The notes under the pieces: generated by a model
Told to the model about the DNA's origin: nothing
The model's input: only the letters and a program-made list of their open reading frames with translations
Databases searched by the model: none
Source of the DNA: Cladopsammia gracilis
Lineage: Eukaryota > Cnidaria > Anthozoa > Scleractinia > Dendrophylliidae
Assembly (NCBI GenBank): GCA_022457155.1
Contig: JAJGOT010000137.1
Location: 1,057,501 to 1,121,500 of the forward strand
Direction of reading: 5' to 3'
Length of the DNA stretch: 64,000 nucleotides
Shown: piece after piece, positions 32,757 through 44,437 of the stretch
How positions within the stretch are numbered: position 1 is the stretch's first letter
Layout: the number at the start of each line of letters is the position of its first letter
Program-made: the position numbers and the translations under genes

Positions 32757-33202
32757 ATTTAATTCCAGCCCATGTCCAGGCTAGGGGCAAGAAAGCACTT
32801 GCAGCTTACCAAAGAGCTCTAAAAACTGGTGGTAGTACATACGATAAACGTGTCAAGGTTTTAGTCGTTGGTCAGGACCGTGTTGGCAAAACGAGCCTCT
32901 GTAAATCTCTGAGAGGTGAAGCATTTAATAAAAATGAACCCAGTACTGACGGAGTGCACATGATCTCCCCTGTCAAGAATGCTGGGACAGAGGCCTGGAG
33001 AAATCCACCTTCTCTTGAACACACAACTGTATTTGATCACAAGATTGCTGTAGAGGTCACTAAGAGTTATTAAGCACATCTGCAGAACAACCAGCAAGGG
33101 AAGAATCAAGTGAAAGTCCCACTGAAGATGTAACTGGGGACAAAATTCAAGAGCCGACAAGAGTAGAGTCCAATGAAACATTTCATATGACTAGGGAAAA
33201 TG
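32757..33202 (+). CDS. ROC GTPase exon (P-loop), carrying a one-base frameshift
   Basis: Acceptor TTCTTTTTTTAG ends at 32756; entry phase 1. It reads DLIPAHVQARGKKALAAYQR, then VKVLVVGQDRVGKTSLCKSL: the GxxxxGKTS P-loop (G1) of the ROC domain of ROCO proteins, then a switch-I-like STDGVHM. The frame hits TAA at 33071-33073 after VEVTKSY. In the next frame it continues LLSTSAEQPAREESSESPTE to donor GTAAGC (33203). The exon is 446 bases; 447 are needed to keep the phases of both neighbours, so exactly one base is missing near 33062-33066 (AAGAG). This is either a real disabling mutation or an assembly/sequencing error. Confidence 0.8.
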
Positions 33203-33373
33203 GTAAGCTAAATTAACATTCTTAGTTTATAAATTTAATACTCGCACTGTCTGACAGCAATGTATTATGTACATCATTCCCTTTTAGAGTCTGTAAGAAA
33301 TAGATAAAATATCAATCTCTCTCTACTCAAATAACTTTATTTGTATGCTTTGTTTTTCTCAACTACGAAACAG

Positions 33374-33469
33374 AACACCCAATGCCATCAACAGCTGGTG
33401 AAACAAAAGATCTTGGCCGCCAGCACGCCCAACGTCAAGATGCTCAGCAGAAAACCATGGAAAGAAATC
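33374..33469 (+). CDS. Exon of the ROC-domain insertion
   Basis: Acceptor TACGAAACAG (ending 33373), donor GTAAGT (33470), phases 1 in and 1 out. It reads EHPMPSTAGETKDLGRQHAQ then RQDAQQKTMERN. Polar and Gln-rich; it encodes part of the long insertion between P-loop and switch II seen in this ROCO type. Probably disordered. Confidence 0.65.
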
Positions 33470-34387
33470 GTAAGTTCAGTTGCAAATTGCTTTATATAGA
33501 ACTTTATCTGCTCTCTTTACAATGGCTTTAACCCTTTCACTGCTATATTCAAACCTTGTGTTCTGTAAAGTGTGGCGGATTTTGAGTCTGTGAATTAAAT
33601 CATATCTATGACTATCAAATAGACGTTATTCATTTGCCAAATGATTTACCCGTGTATACGGAAACATACATGGCTTTTATTTCAAGCAAGGGTCGCTTTA
33701 TGGAAGCTTGTGTGCTGCGACATGCGGCCATAAAGAGGGGATGCAAAAATAGTTAATGGGTTGGCGCTCGTATATTCTACGTAAAGGGTTCAGTTGAAAT
33801 GCTTCTAACAACAGAAAAACTTTTGAACTGGCTAAAACAGGCCGATAGCCGTCATGAAGGCTCGAAAAAACACATGAACGAAGGGTGACTAATTTCCACG
33901 AATATTTGACAAGTTTTCTTTTTCGAGCTATCTACACGAGCAAATTTCAGATATGACAAATTTTCTTGGACAAAAAAGAGAAAATAGCACTCCATTTTTT
34001 TAGGAAAGACATTTGTCATGGAAAAATGTTGCCAATTTTTTTTTTATACACAAGCAAAAAAACCTCTTATTTGTCAAAGAAAATTTGTGTCTGGAGTTAC
34101 ATTTTTTACCGCTGTTATTTTTTTTTTCAGTTTTTTTATGTTACGTATTGTTATTTTTTTTGGACACCGTCAGTAGAAGGGTCAATGATTTTTAGTATTT
34201 ACTTGAATACCGTCTAACTTATACATATGTGTGACTTAAACTCATTGTGTTGTTAAAAGTCGCAGTATACGGTGCAATAAGAGTGAGAATGATCCCTTCT
34301 GGGCTATGAAACATCGTGGAGTTTTTGACAAACAGCAGGAATTCCAACGTTTAAAACAGGAGTTCAACATAGGTCCACTACCTTTTT
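33470..34387. other. Intron, no feature seen
   Basis: AT-rich with T-runs at 34036-34160. The small open frames here are chance. Confidence 0.45.
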
Positions 34388-34778
34388 GGTACCTGTTTTC
34401 GCGGGATTTTAATTTCGCAAAAATAGAAGAGGGATTTTTTGCGAGACTTAAATTTTGCGATTTGGCAATAAAATCGTGTTGAAAGGAACTAAATTTCGCA
34501 AACATTTTTCAAGTGCTGTTCCTGCCTTGTCGGGCGCACACTCGCGCGCTCAACTTTCACGCGTCTCCCGTCAAGTACCGAAGAAGAAGAGACTGTGGAA
34601 GAGGCAGATGCTGATCCGCATTAACAAACTGGTGATCTCGGAATCGTTTGTAAACAGTCGTTAAAGTTTTTAGAAGTTTCTTGTAATAGTGTATTAAATT
34701 TCGCGTTGTTAATTTTCGCGGTAACTTTTTTTTCGCGGGACTTTAATAAATCGCGAAAATCAAGTCCCGCGAAGGTAC
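34388..34778. repeat. GTACCT/CGCGGGA inverted-repeat element
   Basis: The ends GTACCTGTTTTCGCGGGA and TCCCGCGAAGGTAC are inverted; TTTCGC/GCGAAA blocks recur inside, like 22273-22786. Intronic, non-coding. Confidence 0.6.
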
Positions 34779-35099
34779 TTCAATTCCATTTCATCAGAGG
34801 AAAACTGAAGATATGCCATCTGAAATTGCCCTTTTACAAAATCAAAGCCGTCGCATTTCGACATCTTGTTCTTTGACTGCGTTTCCTTAGTTATGTTGAT
34901 CTGTCGCGTGCTTGTGCGCAGACGTCACCTATTTTATTCCTCGATTGAAGAAAAGTAATGGGAGACGTTTGCACTCAGGCTGCCAGATAAGCAAAATCCA
35001 GAAGATTGCGTCTCACTTAGTACTATAACATTCGTAATATGTTTTTCTTCTAAAGCATGCTCTAAACATGCTTTTTGGTCCTTTTATTAAAAACGTTAA

Positions 35100-36103
35100 G
35101 GTGGCTTACTACAGTTTTTGAGGGACAATAAACTTCCTTGCGCGCGCGTGTCACGCAAGCAATACTGCACGGGCAAAAATCACGCGAACGATGAATGTTA
35201 GTCATGTTATGTTAGTAATGCGCGCAGATAAGTAAATGGCCGTGGTGTATGCAGTCGTGCTCAAAATGGAGATCGTACGAAACGTTTTTTGGTCGTAAAT
35301 TTCTGGAAATCTAGCTGTACGATCTATGCTCAATTTTTTATATTTTTAAATATACATCAACATCGATCTGCAGACAATTTTTTTCAAAATCTGCAAGACA
35401 GATTTTAAAATATTTTTCGAAATTCCTATTTTTGATATTTTCGTTGATATCAAATGACGTTGAAGACGAAATTCATTTCTTTTTCGACTGTGTTTCATAT
35501 TCTGACCTAAGAAATTCACTATTCAATGAAATTAGCAAATATTGTAAAAGTTTTTTGAACCTACAAAATACAGATAGAATTAATTTCTTTTTTAATAATG
35601 TTGACCCCTTCATATGTAAACAGGTGGGTCACTTTATATATGAAGCTTCAGAGAGACGAAACATTCTGTTAGCAAGGACTGCAATCAATGTATTCTAGTT
35701 TAATCTGTTAGTGTAATAGGCAATACCATGTATGTATATGGGAATGCTAATAAACTTTTGTCTTTGTGTGATATGCGAAAAACTCTCTTACAGATTTTTG
35801 TTTTAACTTGTAATGTCTGTAAGGTTTCCGAGATATTCGGAACTCTGAAGCCCCAAACCTTGCACTATATAACTATGATAACAAATTCACGAATAAGGCA
35901 ATACTTCAGGAGAGTTTTTGGAATGTTTAAAACTCTATTTTGAAGAAAAATGCATCTCAATCAAAATTGCCGCGATAAATGGTCACCTGTAATCGATATC
36001 ATCGAAAGCATCTGGTAACCCCCATAAACTGTAGTAAAAAAATAGAAAAGAATAAAGTAACGGACAATTGTATAGCGCACTTCTTTTTTTGTAGTAAGCC
36101 ACC
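35100..36103. mobile_element. 1-kb TTAA-flanked element (piggyBac/Kolobok-like ends)
   Basis: The inverted ends GGTGGCTTACTACA and TGTAGTAAGCCACC are bounded by TTAA (35096-35099, 36104-36107). It encodes no transposase. A LINE fragment lies inside. Confidence 0.75.
35432..35760 (+). mobile_element. LINE C-terminal fragment inside the TTAA element
   Basis: An open frame ending 35698 reads NDVEDEIHFFFDCVSYSDLR and HFIYEASERRN. The EDE-HF-x2-C-x2-Y arrangement is the C-terminal zinc-binding region seen at the ends of some LINE polyproteins. 5'-truncated. Confidence 0.5.
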
Positions 36104-36397
36104 TTAATAGGTCAGATGCAGTTCCAAGCCTTATCCTCTTTCTCTACGGCATCACAAGGAGAGCAAATAAACAGAGAATTAAAAGATCGAGCTTCTCCTG
36201 ACACATTACGCCTTAAGGCTACCTTTTTAAGTCTCTTTACAATCTTCAAAGTCTGCGAGTAGGCCCTTAAACGTAACTGTCCTATGCAAGAGGGTTAGGT
36301 GGTGTTAGATTTGAACGGATTCAATGCTCATGGTCAGATTTGTCAAACTTGTCCCACTATGGGGTTCTAAAACAAATTACTTACATTTTTTTCACAG

Positions 36398-37826
36398 AAG
36401 AGCAAGATCGCGAAAATCAAAAGAAACCACCTTACGTTGCGCAAGAGAAGAATGTGCCAGAAGAATGTGCGTCTATCGTACAAGAACAGCTGAAGAGAAA
36501 AGAAGTTGACCAAGCTGACAAAATTTGGCCGGTCATTTGGGACTTTGCAGGACAAGACATTTATCGCGCCATACATCCTATCTTTATGTCTTCAGAGGAC
36601 ATTTATCTGCTAGTTTCTGATCTTTCAAAAAAACTGAGTGCAACAGCAAAGTGTCGAGTGAATTTGGGTCACAAAGAGTACACTGTAAGAGCCTGTGATA
36701 GTGAGGACACCAATTTCGATCACATTTTGAGGTGGCTAGACTTGATTCACTCTTTAAAGAAAGGTGATCACAATGAGAAGTCAGCGAGTGGATTTTTGCA
36801 CCCACCTGTCATATTGGTGGGTACACATGCTGACCGCGTACGCGACTCAAGCAAAGAAATTGCATTACTAAAAGAGCAATGCTCAGAAGGTTTTATGGCG
36901 TTTGCTAAACACATCAGGAAGTGTTTCGCTATCGATAACAGACAAGCTGGTAAGTCAAAAAACCAGGAGGAAATTAAATCGTTGCGAAAAGAGATTTTGG
37001 AGCTAGCCGATGAAATGCCACATACAAAACAGAAGATTCCTTTGCAATGGCATCGTGTTGAGAAAGAAATTAGCAAGCCCGAATGGCAAAGTGAGAGGTA
37101 CCTCAGGAAGAAAACGTTTCAAGAAGACATTGTTTCACTATACTGTACATTTGACAACGAGGGCGACTTGGATGAGCTTATATCCTTTCTTCATGGCCGT
37201 GGTACAATAGTTTACCATAAAGATACTAGCGATGACGATGGTCTAGTTATCTTGGATCCCCAGTGGCTGATCAATGTTCTCTGCGAGATTATCAAAGTGA
37301 AATCGCATAAAGACGAACCAATGTTCCTAATGCCACATCGTAAAAAATTGCAAGAAGATGGAATTCTTTCCGAACTGTTGATTGATCATGCCTGTCAAAA
37401 AGAGAACGTAGTTGTCATTAAAGAATCCTTGATTTCTCTCATGGAAAAGTTCAACCTTATTTTCAAGTGGCCGGCAAAAGAAAATGAAGATTCACTAATC
37501 CTTGTTCCGTGTATGCTAACACTTAAAGGCAAGGGAGAAAGTGCAATGGATAACATGACGAGTGTTTGCCCGGCACCAGTGTATCTCACTTTCAAGAAAA
37601 CTAATTATGTTCCAGGTGGGCTTTTCTACCGACTGGTTGTGCTCTTTGGAAAATGGCTTTCAGATCCAAAAGAGAAAAATAAGTACGTGCTGCGCGCCAA
37701 CGAAGCCGAATTTACTCTTGACAAAGACCATTGGCTTCATTTGGTGTGCTACAAGACGGTCATTAAGCTGCAAATTTCGACAAAAGTTGACTTCACTCGT
37801 CCAGAGCATTATAAGGATGTTTTGAG
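36398..37826 (+). CDS. ROC switch II / G4 and COR domain exon
   Basis: Acceptor TTTTTTCACAG (ending 36397), donor GTAAGC (37827); 1429 bases, phase 1 in and 2 out. After a charged stretch (QEQDRENQKKPP) it reads IWPVIWDFAGQDIYRAIHPI: DFAGQ is the switch II/G3 motif (near 36541). VILVGTHADRV (near 36811) is the G4 position, with THAD replacing NKxD as is common in ROCO proteins. Next comes the COR domain: FQEDIVSLYCTFDNEGDLDE, GLVILDPQWLINVLCEII and YLTFKKTNYVPGGLFYRLVV. ROC-COR forms a dimerising GTPase module. No stop or frameshift interrupts it. Confidence 0.9.
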
Positions 37827-38188
37827 GTAAGCACTTAAAAATTTTAATCATTTTTTTTACTGTAATTACGGAATGCAAGGAAACTTAGAATGAATTTTCG
37901 TCACATAGAAGCAGGAAGACACACAACAACAAAGCATTGAAACATTGTTGATAAACGCTCGCAGTAATCGACACTTTTAACTCGGAATGTTCGTGAGCTT
38001 CTTCTCACCCCATAGTTTACAAAAATCCATTGAGAGGAGACTTGCTGCCTTTATCTTGTGTTTTAGAGCATGTTTCAATTTTGAAGTTCTAAACTTCAAG
38101 AGCTGGAGGATGTAAACTATTATTTTGTGAAACCGTTCATTCTTGGTGAAGACCATGCTTTAATTCTTATTCCGTTTATAATTTGTAG
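37827..38188. other. Intron, no feature seen
   Basis: Short intron between COR exon and Cys/His exon; nothing recognised. Confidence 0.6.
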
Positions 38189-38444
38189 CCATTTACAGGA
38201 ATTTTTGGAAACACTTAAAGAGGATTGTCACTGGCTGCGTTCAATGTCCGAGGAGTTGTCTGCTCGATGCACAGTGTGTTTAGAAACAAAAGCAGACCCT
38301 TGCCTTCGGCACAAGAAAAGATCGTGCAGGCACCATGACTGTACATGTGACCGTTACTTTAAATTGGAGAAAACATTTTCTGGCTGTCAGCCAAGATGCC
38401 GCTTACGACAGGATCCACTCCAACCTTGGATCACGGCAATCAGA
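38189..38444 (+). CDS. Cys/His-rich exon after COR
   Basis: Acceptor ATAATTTGTAG (ending 38188), donor GTACGT (38445); phase 2 in, 0 out. It reads SHLQEFLETLKEDCHWLRSM, then ARCTVCLETKADPC, RHKKRSCRHHDCTC and SGCQPRC. About ten cysteines and three histidines in some 55 residues suggest a zinc-binding segment; a comparable cluster follows COR in other invertebrate ROCO-Death proteins to my knowledge. The exact ligands are unknown. Confidence 0.65.
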
Positions 38445-38624
38445 GTACGTAAAAGCTGCTTGTTGTGTTTTCTCGTGTAATGAATTCTTATACGTTTACT
38501 TAGTAAATGCCATAGATTTTGCACGAATAGTACAAATTAAACAAGAACCTCCGTTAAGAATTTCTAATTTGATTAATTTTGAATGTGCATTGAAAGAGCT
38601 TATGAAATTCTGGTTCCGTTGCAG

Positions 38625-38673
38625 GAGGTTTTTACTTTACCTGACACAGAACAACGTCATCCAGGGCTATCTG
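38625..38673 (+). CDS. Short exon between Cys/His segment and Death domain
   Basis: Acceptor GGTTCCGTTGCAG (ending 38624), donor GTGAGA (38674). Sixteen codons EVFTLPDTEQRHPGLS plus one base; phases match both neighbours (0 in, 1 out). Confidence 0.6.
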
Positions 38674-39214
38674 GTGAGACATTAAAAATTGCTCTCTAAT
38701 TTGCTCTGAACAATGGGGTCTGTACTCGATGCAAAATGATCCCCGACCCAAATGATCCCCAAATGTTTTCACGCTGTCCCTGAAATGATCCCCAAGGAAT
38801 TATCGGAATGAAATGGGATGATGTTTCTGTCCCGGGAATAAAATGAAAGAGTTTTAAATATTTTCAGCTCTAAAAATGGCTAACGGTTTATTGTGTAACT
38901 GCGCGCAGACGTCTCCTAATTAGAAATATTTATCCTTGTACTCAGCATCATCCATAGCTAAATTTCTTCCTTTGACCTGAATAAATAGAACTTATAGAAT
39001 AAATATTTCTAATTAGGAGACGTCTGCCCGCAGGCTACCCGTGCCCAGTGTCTGCATTTAATTCAAACCAAATGAATAAATACCCCCAAAGAACCAAAAT
39101 AATGAACTTCAAACTCCAGCTCACTTTTTAACCGAGTATCCCACCCCCTGGGACACTTTACTCATCAGTAACGTATTACATTCGAAAAACCTTTTAAAAC
39201 AAGGAATCATGGCA

Positions 39215-39553
39215 TCACCTAAAGCGTTGTAATTTCCTTACGAGTGAAGTAAATGTGCCAGTATCCCCTCTGTGTCGCTTGTTTTTTTTTTTCAAGACCT
39301 GCAGAGTTAACCAGGCTAGGGTCATCAGGTTATATACCAACCCTCGTGGCACTGCAAGCTGGTGCTGCTCCCACATTTTTTTATGCATGGACCTACATGT
39401 ATACCCCAGCAGTTGCCCAGGTCCATCATTTTCATCTCTTATAGCTTGTTCGACTGCTTGCACATTTGTTTCGTATTCATAATACTTTATGCCGAAACGG
39501 GCCATTCTTCTACTGAGCATTCCAAGACTCCAAGCACACTGGAGGATAATCAC
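39215..39553 (-). pseudogene. Fragment of an integrase-type transposon protein
   Basis: The minus-strand frame includes YETNVQAVEQAIRDENDGPG, then QLLGYTCRSMHKKM and PRGLVYNLM. The GPGQLLGYR-like, MH-K and VPR-VY pattern resembles the helix-turn-helix region before the integrase core in cnidarian integrase-domain (Ginger-like) elements. The integrase core itself is absent. Assignment is from memory of family pattern only. Confidence 0.35.
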
Positions 39554-39597
39554 GTTTCACAAAGTCTAACAGCTCTCTGCGGCTGAAGTCCTGAAGC

Positions 39598-39880
39598 AGG
39601 GGTGGTGTAGTGGTGAGAGCACTCACCTCCCACCAATGTGGCCTGGGTTCGAATTCCGGCCCTGCCTTAATATGTTGGTTGAGTTTGTTGTTGGTTGTCT
39701 CCTTGCTCTGAGAGGTTTTTCTCCGGGTACTCCGGTTTTCCCCTCTCCTCAAAAACCAACATTCTAAATTCCAATTCGATCTGGAAAGAGAACCTGCATG
39801 AAAACCAGCTACGGCTGATGCGGTTTTCCTCTCTAAATATAGTTATTTATTTTATTATTATTATTGTTATTATTAATATT
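39598..39880 (+). mobile_element. tRNA-derived SINE
   Basis: Pol III promoter boxes are clear: A box TGGTGTAGTGG (39603-39613) and B box GGTTCGAATTCC (39646-39657), 32 bp apart. A tRNA-unrelated body (CCGGTTTTCCCCTCTCC and ATTCTAAATTCCAATTCG) follows, then a TTATTA-rich tail. It is not a functional tRNA, as no acceptor stem is formed. A 3' piece of the same family is at 45929-46215. Confidence 0.85.
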
Positions 39881-41004
39881 AGAACATATCGCTGGATGTC
39901 ACCTTTTAAGTCCTTGTCAGTCTCCCAAAACGGTTTCAGTCTAATTCTGTTCATTTTAAGTTTGTAAAACGTGTGATAGCGCGGACTAAAACGCGGAGTT
40001 TGCCGCCATCTTGGATTGTCCAGCTCATCCCAAAGACCCTGGGAACGACTTTGCAGCAAACCGGAACCCTGCTGACCAAAGGCATCTCGGGCTACGAGAA
40101 CGCTAGTCCAAGTCAAATTGAATTTTGAATTTGGTTTCTGATTTTCCATTTTGACGGCCCATCGTTCTCATAGCAAACTAAAAATGAAATTGAAAATCAA
40201 ATGTTGTGATTTATTATTTTTTATTTTTTTTTTCATGTCAAATTTTCTTTCTTAGATTTCACATGTCGTTTTTTATTTTTATTTTTTTATTTTTTTTTGT
40301 TATTTCTTTTAATTTTTTAATTGCTTAATATTTCATTTTAATTTTTTTGTCAAATTTTTAATATAAATAATAGAATTTTTATTTCAAAAATAAAATAATA
40401 AATAAAATAAAAGGTTTTATTCAAAAGCCTACGTTAACCCAAAAGACGTTGCGGTCGTTTGCTTTTGTTTTGAAATGTTCCATTGTTCATACGTGTGATG
40501 TGATTGGTTACAAGCATTCAAGCGTGAATTTCGTGTTAGCACAAAAAGTGATCACGGTGCGCACAGCATTTTGGGTGAAGGTGGGCCTTTAACAAAATAA
40601 AGTAAAATATTGAAATATTTCCTTTTAATTTATTTTTTTAATAAAATCAGTTGGGATTTTGCTCTTCCGTGTAATATTTTTGCACAATATTGCTATGAGA
40701 ATGCTGGGCCACAATACAAGGCCCTGTATGGTATACTTAGTAGTGAGAAAACATTTAAGGAATGGCCCAAAAAACAAAGTAGTGGTTTAACAACAAAAAG
40801 AAATTAAAGTAAATTAAAGAAATGTTGACTCGAATTGTTTGTATTAATTAGTTTTGAACAATTTATCAAATAATTACGTCTCATTTTTAACGAATTTTCA
40901 AGAAACTTCAGTTGTAATTACTTTCAGATGAGAAATGTTTGCCGCGAAAGCCTGAGCAAAACGGAGAATTCTTTCTCACATGCCTCACCAAATCATAAAG
41001 AAAA
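39881..41004. other. Intron, low-complexity
   Basis: 40190-40410 is nearly all A and T with T-runs. No coding signal. Confidence 0.5.
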
Positions 41005-41528
41005 CACTTAGTGCATCAGATTATAGACTCCCACAGAAGGATTCTCAAGTGACTGATTATATTGTGATTATATCTGTTAAGTGGGCGAAGCTATAGCAGT
41101 GGCGTATTATAGCCATTCCTTATACAATTGTAATGTCACTTAGTGCATCAGATTATAGACTCCCACAGAAGGATTCTCAAGTGACTGATTATATTGTGAT
41201 TATATCTGTTTAGTGGGCGAAGCTATAGCAGTGGTGAATTAAAGCCATGCCTTATACAATTGTAATGTCACTTAACGCATCAGATTATCGCCTCCCACAG
41301 AAGGATTCTCAAGTGACTGATTATATTGTGATTCTGTTAAGTGGGCGAAGCTATAGCAGTGCCGTATAAAAGCCATTCCTTATACAATTGTAATGTCACT
41401 TAGCGCATCAGATTATCGCCTCCCACAGAAGGATTCTCAAGTGACTGATTATATTGTGATTATGTCTGTTTAGTGGGCGAAGCTATAGCAGTGGCGTATT
41501 AAAGCTATTCCTTATACAATTGTAATGT
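41005..41528. repeat. Minisatellite, four copies of 128-132 bp
   Basis: Units begin CACTTAGTGCATCAGATTAT at 41005, 41137, 41269 and 41397 (with ACGC/GCGC variants). Each contains CTCCCACAGAAGGATTCTC and GTGGGCGAAGCTATAGCAGT. Confidence 0.9.
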
Positions 41529-42483
41529 TACAACATATTTTCAGGAAAATTTGAAGTCCAGGCAACTGATCTTACGTTTTTGTATAGCATATTGAAGTAC
41601 TAGTTAGATTAGTTAATTTTTTTTGTTTTATAATTTAAATTGTATTTTAACTTCAGGGGCGGATCTAGAAGGAGGGTGCAGGGGGTGCCCCCCCCCCCCC
41701 CCCTGAGATAACCTAGTCTGCGTTGTTCGCTTTTAAAATTTGTTTACGTCACCCTTCACTTACGTCATTCCTTAGAGGTACACCACCTCCTAAGAAAAAT
41801 CCTGGATCCGCCCCTGAACTTAATTGTCGAGCGTTTTTTACTTGAGCCTCTGGCGCGGGAGATTGGGTAACCACTCCCTACGTTTATCGACTTTAAATGA
41901 ATTATTATTATTATTATTTGATTCTCTCCAGTTGCCGGATGTTCTACTACTAATAATAATATTATTATTATTTACTATTATTATATTAACTGAAAATAAC
42001 TCGTTCAGTCGATTAGCCATGTTTACAGCTAAATACAGGGCCTCGTACTCAGCATCATCCATAGCTAAATTTCTACTTTTAGCCTGAAGAAATAGAACTA
42101 ATAGAATAAATATTTCAAATTAGGAGACGTCTGCGCGCAGTTACATATTAAACCGTTAGCCAAGTTTTTAGAGCTGAAAATATTTAAAACTCTTTCATTT
42201 TATTCCTGGGACAGAAACGTCATCCATTCCATTCCGATAATTCCTTGGGGATCATTTCGGGGACAGTGTGAAAACGTTTGGGGATCATTTTGGGGTCGGG
42301 GATCATTTTGCGTGGAGTACAGGTCTTTAAATTCATATAAATTAAGATTTCTTTCCTATATTCATTGTCATCTTAGGGCCTTGACAGATTGCATGTAGAC
42401 CAATTGTTATCCCATAACTATTTAGTTGTCGATCATAAAAAGTTGTCGATCATAAAAAGTGTTATCGATAACCAAACAGTTTT
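41529..42483. other. Intron with repeat debris
   Basis: A C-run (41690-41703), a TTATTA microsatellite (41900-41975) and the right arm of the 38719-42323 inverted repeat. No exon is seen. Confidence 0.45.
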
Positions 42484-42745
42484 CAAATACACATTGTTGT
42501 CGATAACTTTCTCTGTAGTCTGTTGAGGTCCTATGGTGCACACATCTTAGTTGTCGAATACACATAGTTGTTGATAACTATCTCTCCAGTCTGTTGAGGT
42601 CCTATGGTCCACTCATCTTAGTTGTCGAATACACATAGTTGTTGATAACTATCTCTCTAGTCTGTTGAGGTCCTATGGTGCACTCATCTTAGTTGTCGAA
42701 TACACATAGTTGTCGATAACGATCTCTCCAGTCTGTTAAGGTCCT
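42484..42745. repeat. Minisatellite of 71-bp period
   Basis: CTGTTGAGGTCCTATGGT starts at 42520, 42591, 42662 and (variant) 42733, exactly 71 bp apart, with TTGTCGAATACACATAGTTG inside. Confidence 0.9.
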
Positions 42746-42939
42746 TACTTATTGTTATTGGTTGTATCCTGATGACAAACGTTGCCATACACATACATGG
42801 CATGTCAATTTGGTTATAATCGACAGTAATGATGGACAACACGTCTATTTTTCTTAAGTATTATAAAATATACTATCTCATGTGCAATTATAACCTGTCA
42901 TCGATAAGTATTGTTTATTTCTCTTTTTTTTTATCAAAG

Positions 42940-43026
42940 ATGTAGAAAAACCCACAAAACGTAAATATTCTTCTCCGGAAGATGCTGCAATTGTGCAGGC
43001 GATGCGTGATGTCCAGCTGACTCACA
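42940..43026 (+). CDS. Linker exon before the Death domain
   Basis: Acceptor TTTTATCAAAG (ending 42939), donor GTAAGT (43027), phase 1 in and out. It reads DVEKPTKRKYSSPEDAAIVQ then AMRDVQLTH. Basic then helical linker. Confidence 0.7.
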
Positions 43027-43489
43027 GTAAGTTTTAAGCACCAATTAGCTGATTATAAAATAAAGAAATTGACTTGACTCGCTCGACGGCTTTCCTTTTT
43101 GCCCTATCGGCCCCTGATCCTAAAGGCCTGTTCACAGTCTATTGGTTTGCCAATAAATCCAAAAGTCCATACCGTGTTTATCACAGAAAGAAAATTTGTC
43201 TGTACTTGTACAGTTATAGTGCTCAAGCTTGCGCAATATCGCCTGATTTAGCCAATTCGGCCGAAGGCTATATTACACTCGCTTTCGCACTATAACTACA
43301 ACAATTACAACAATACAATACAACAATATTTTTAATTCAACTCGCACGATCTTTACAGAAAAGGAAAAAAGAAAACAATTTAAAAATAAAACTAGATTAC
43401 AGATATAGAAGAGAAAAACCAAAGTAAAAAGAAAACCAGATAGAATTCGTGAGTTTGGAGCATCCAAATAGTTAGAGCTAATCGAGTGG

Positions 43490-43800
43490 ATGACCCAAAA
43501 GGAAAACTGAGTTTATAGAAAAATAAGATTTACATTACATAAATTAAGATAAAAAGTATTTCTTCATGAGCTAATAATATTAATTTAAGTATTTAATGTA
43601 TCAAAAAGTCATCGTAATTATTGATCATAGAGTTCTTAATAGTTTTACGAAATGAGGAGAGAAAAGGAATTTGTTTAGTATTAATTGATAGTGAATTCCA
43701 AAGGCGTGAACCAGTATAGCGAAGGGTACGAATGCCATATTGAGTAGTGTTAACTGATTTATAACAAATCACAGTTTCCAGAAAAAAAAAAATCATTGAG
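43490..43800 (-). mobile_element. LINE C-terminal fragment
   Basis: The minus-strand frame (43593-43808) contains VNTTQYGIRTLRYTGSRLWN then SLSINTKQIP and SFRKTIKNSM. The YGIR-LRY-G-LWNSL pattern is the usual end of CR1/L2-type LINE polyproteins. It lacks the RT. Confidence 0.6.
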
Positions 43801-44028
43801 ATATACAACCTTTTATTCAGTAGAAAGGCTTACTACAATATGTTACCTCGCGCTATTTCTTACACAACAAGCAGCGAATGAAAACTTTGGCACGCTAGAA
43901 CTAATTCAGTTTTACATCTAGAGCTTTAGTCTACGTAACGAGCGGGACAGAGTAGTAACTACACAAATAAAACCACAGTAACTGATGGCAGAGAATTCCT
44001 TAGTGACAAGTATTTCGTGTCTTAAACT

Positions 44029-44094
44029 AATCGATGATCAATGACATCAATGAGTAATCGATGGGTAATCAACTGATTAGTCATTGAGTTTCGC
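44029..44094. repeat. ATCGATG/ATCAATG repeat block
   Basis: Degenerate alternating ATCAATGACATCAATG, TAATCGATGGGTAATC and GATTAGTCATTGA; the same words occur at 52016-52205. Confidence 0.6.
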
Positions 44095-44437
44095 CGGTGG
44101 TGTTTTTGCACGTCGGTCATCGCTTGGCTGAGATTTCTCTTCGTCAGCACCAGAATGCACATACTGCAGACCGCGCCTCTTTTCCAGAATCGCTAGTTTG
44201 ACTGACATGAGGTGCGTAATCCAACGAGAAATCAGCAAAATTGACAAAATCTATAATGGAAGTTCTTCATGTGCTTTTACGTTCTCGTTCTGCAACAAGA
44301 GTGTCAGCAAAATTTCTATATTACGTTCTGCATGGGCGTTATTATTTTTCTGAGAAAAGTATGTTTGTTTTCTTGCTTGTGTAATCACTTTTAAAGGATT
44401 TCTTTCTAATGCCTCTTTTTTATTATTATTTTATCAG

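Larger units (their letters stand above)
38719..42323. repeat. Widely spaced inverted repeat in the last-but-two intron
   Basis: 38719-38935 is the reverse complement of about 42110-42323: GCAAAATGATCCCC and CCAAGGAATTATCGG blocks on the left are mirrored on the right. A third piece (about 39000-39040, AATTAGGAGACGTCTGC) is also mirrored. Either a 3.6-kb composite element or two insertions. Confidence 0.6.
43027..44437. other. Last intron, with LINE and repeat insertions
   Basis: No exon is seen. It carries a minus-strand LINE end (43490-43800) and a repeat block at 44029-44094. A long T/A-rich tract and TTTTATCAG precede the final exon. Confidence 0.5.

Noticed and set aside
39598..39680. 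tRNA gene
   Set aside because: A and B boxes are present but no acceptor stem forms and a SINE body follows.
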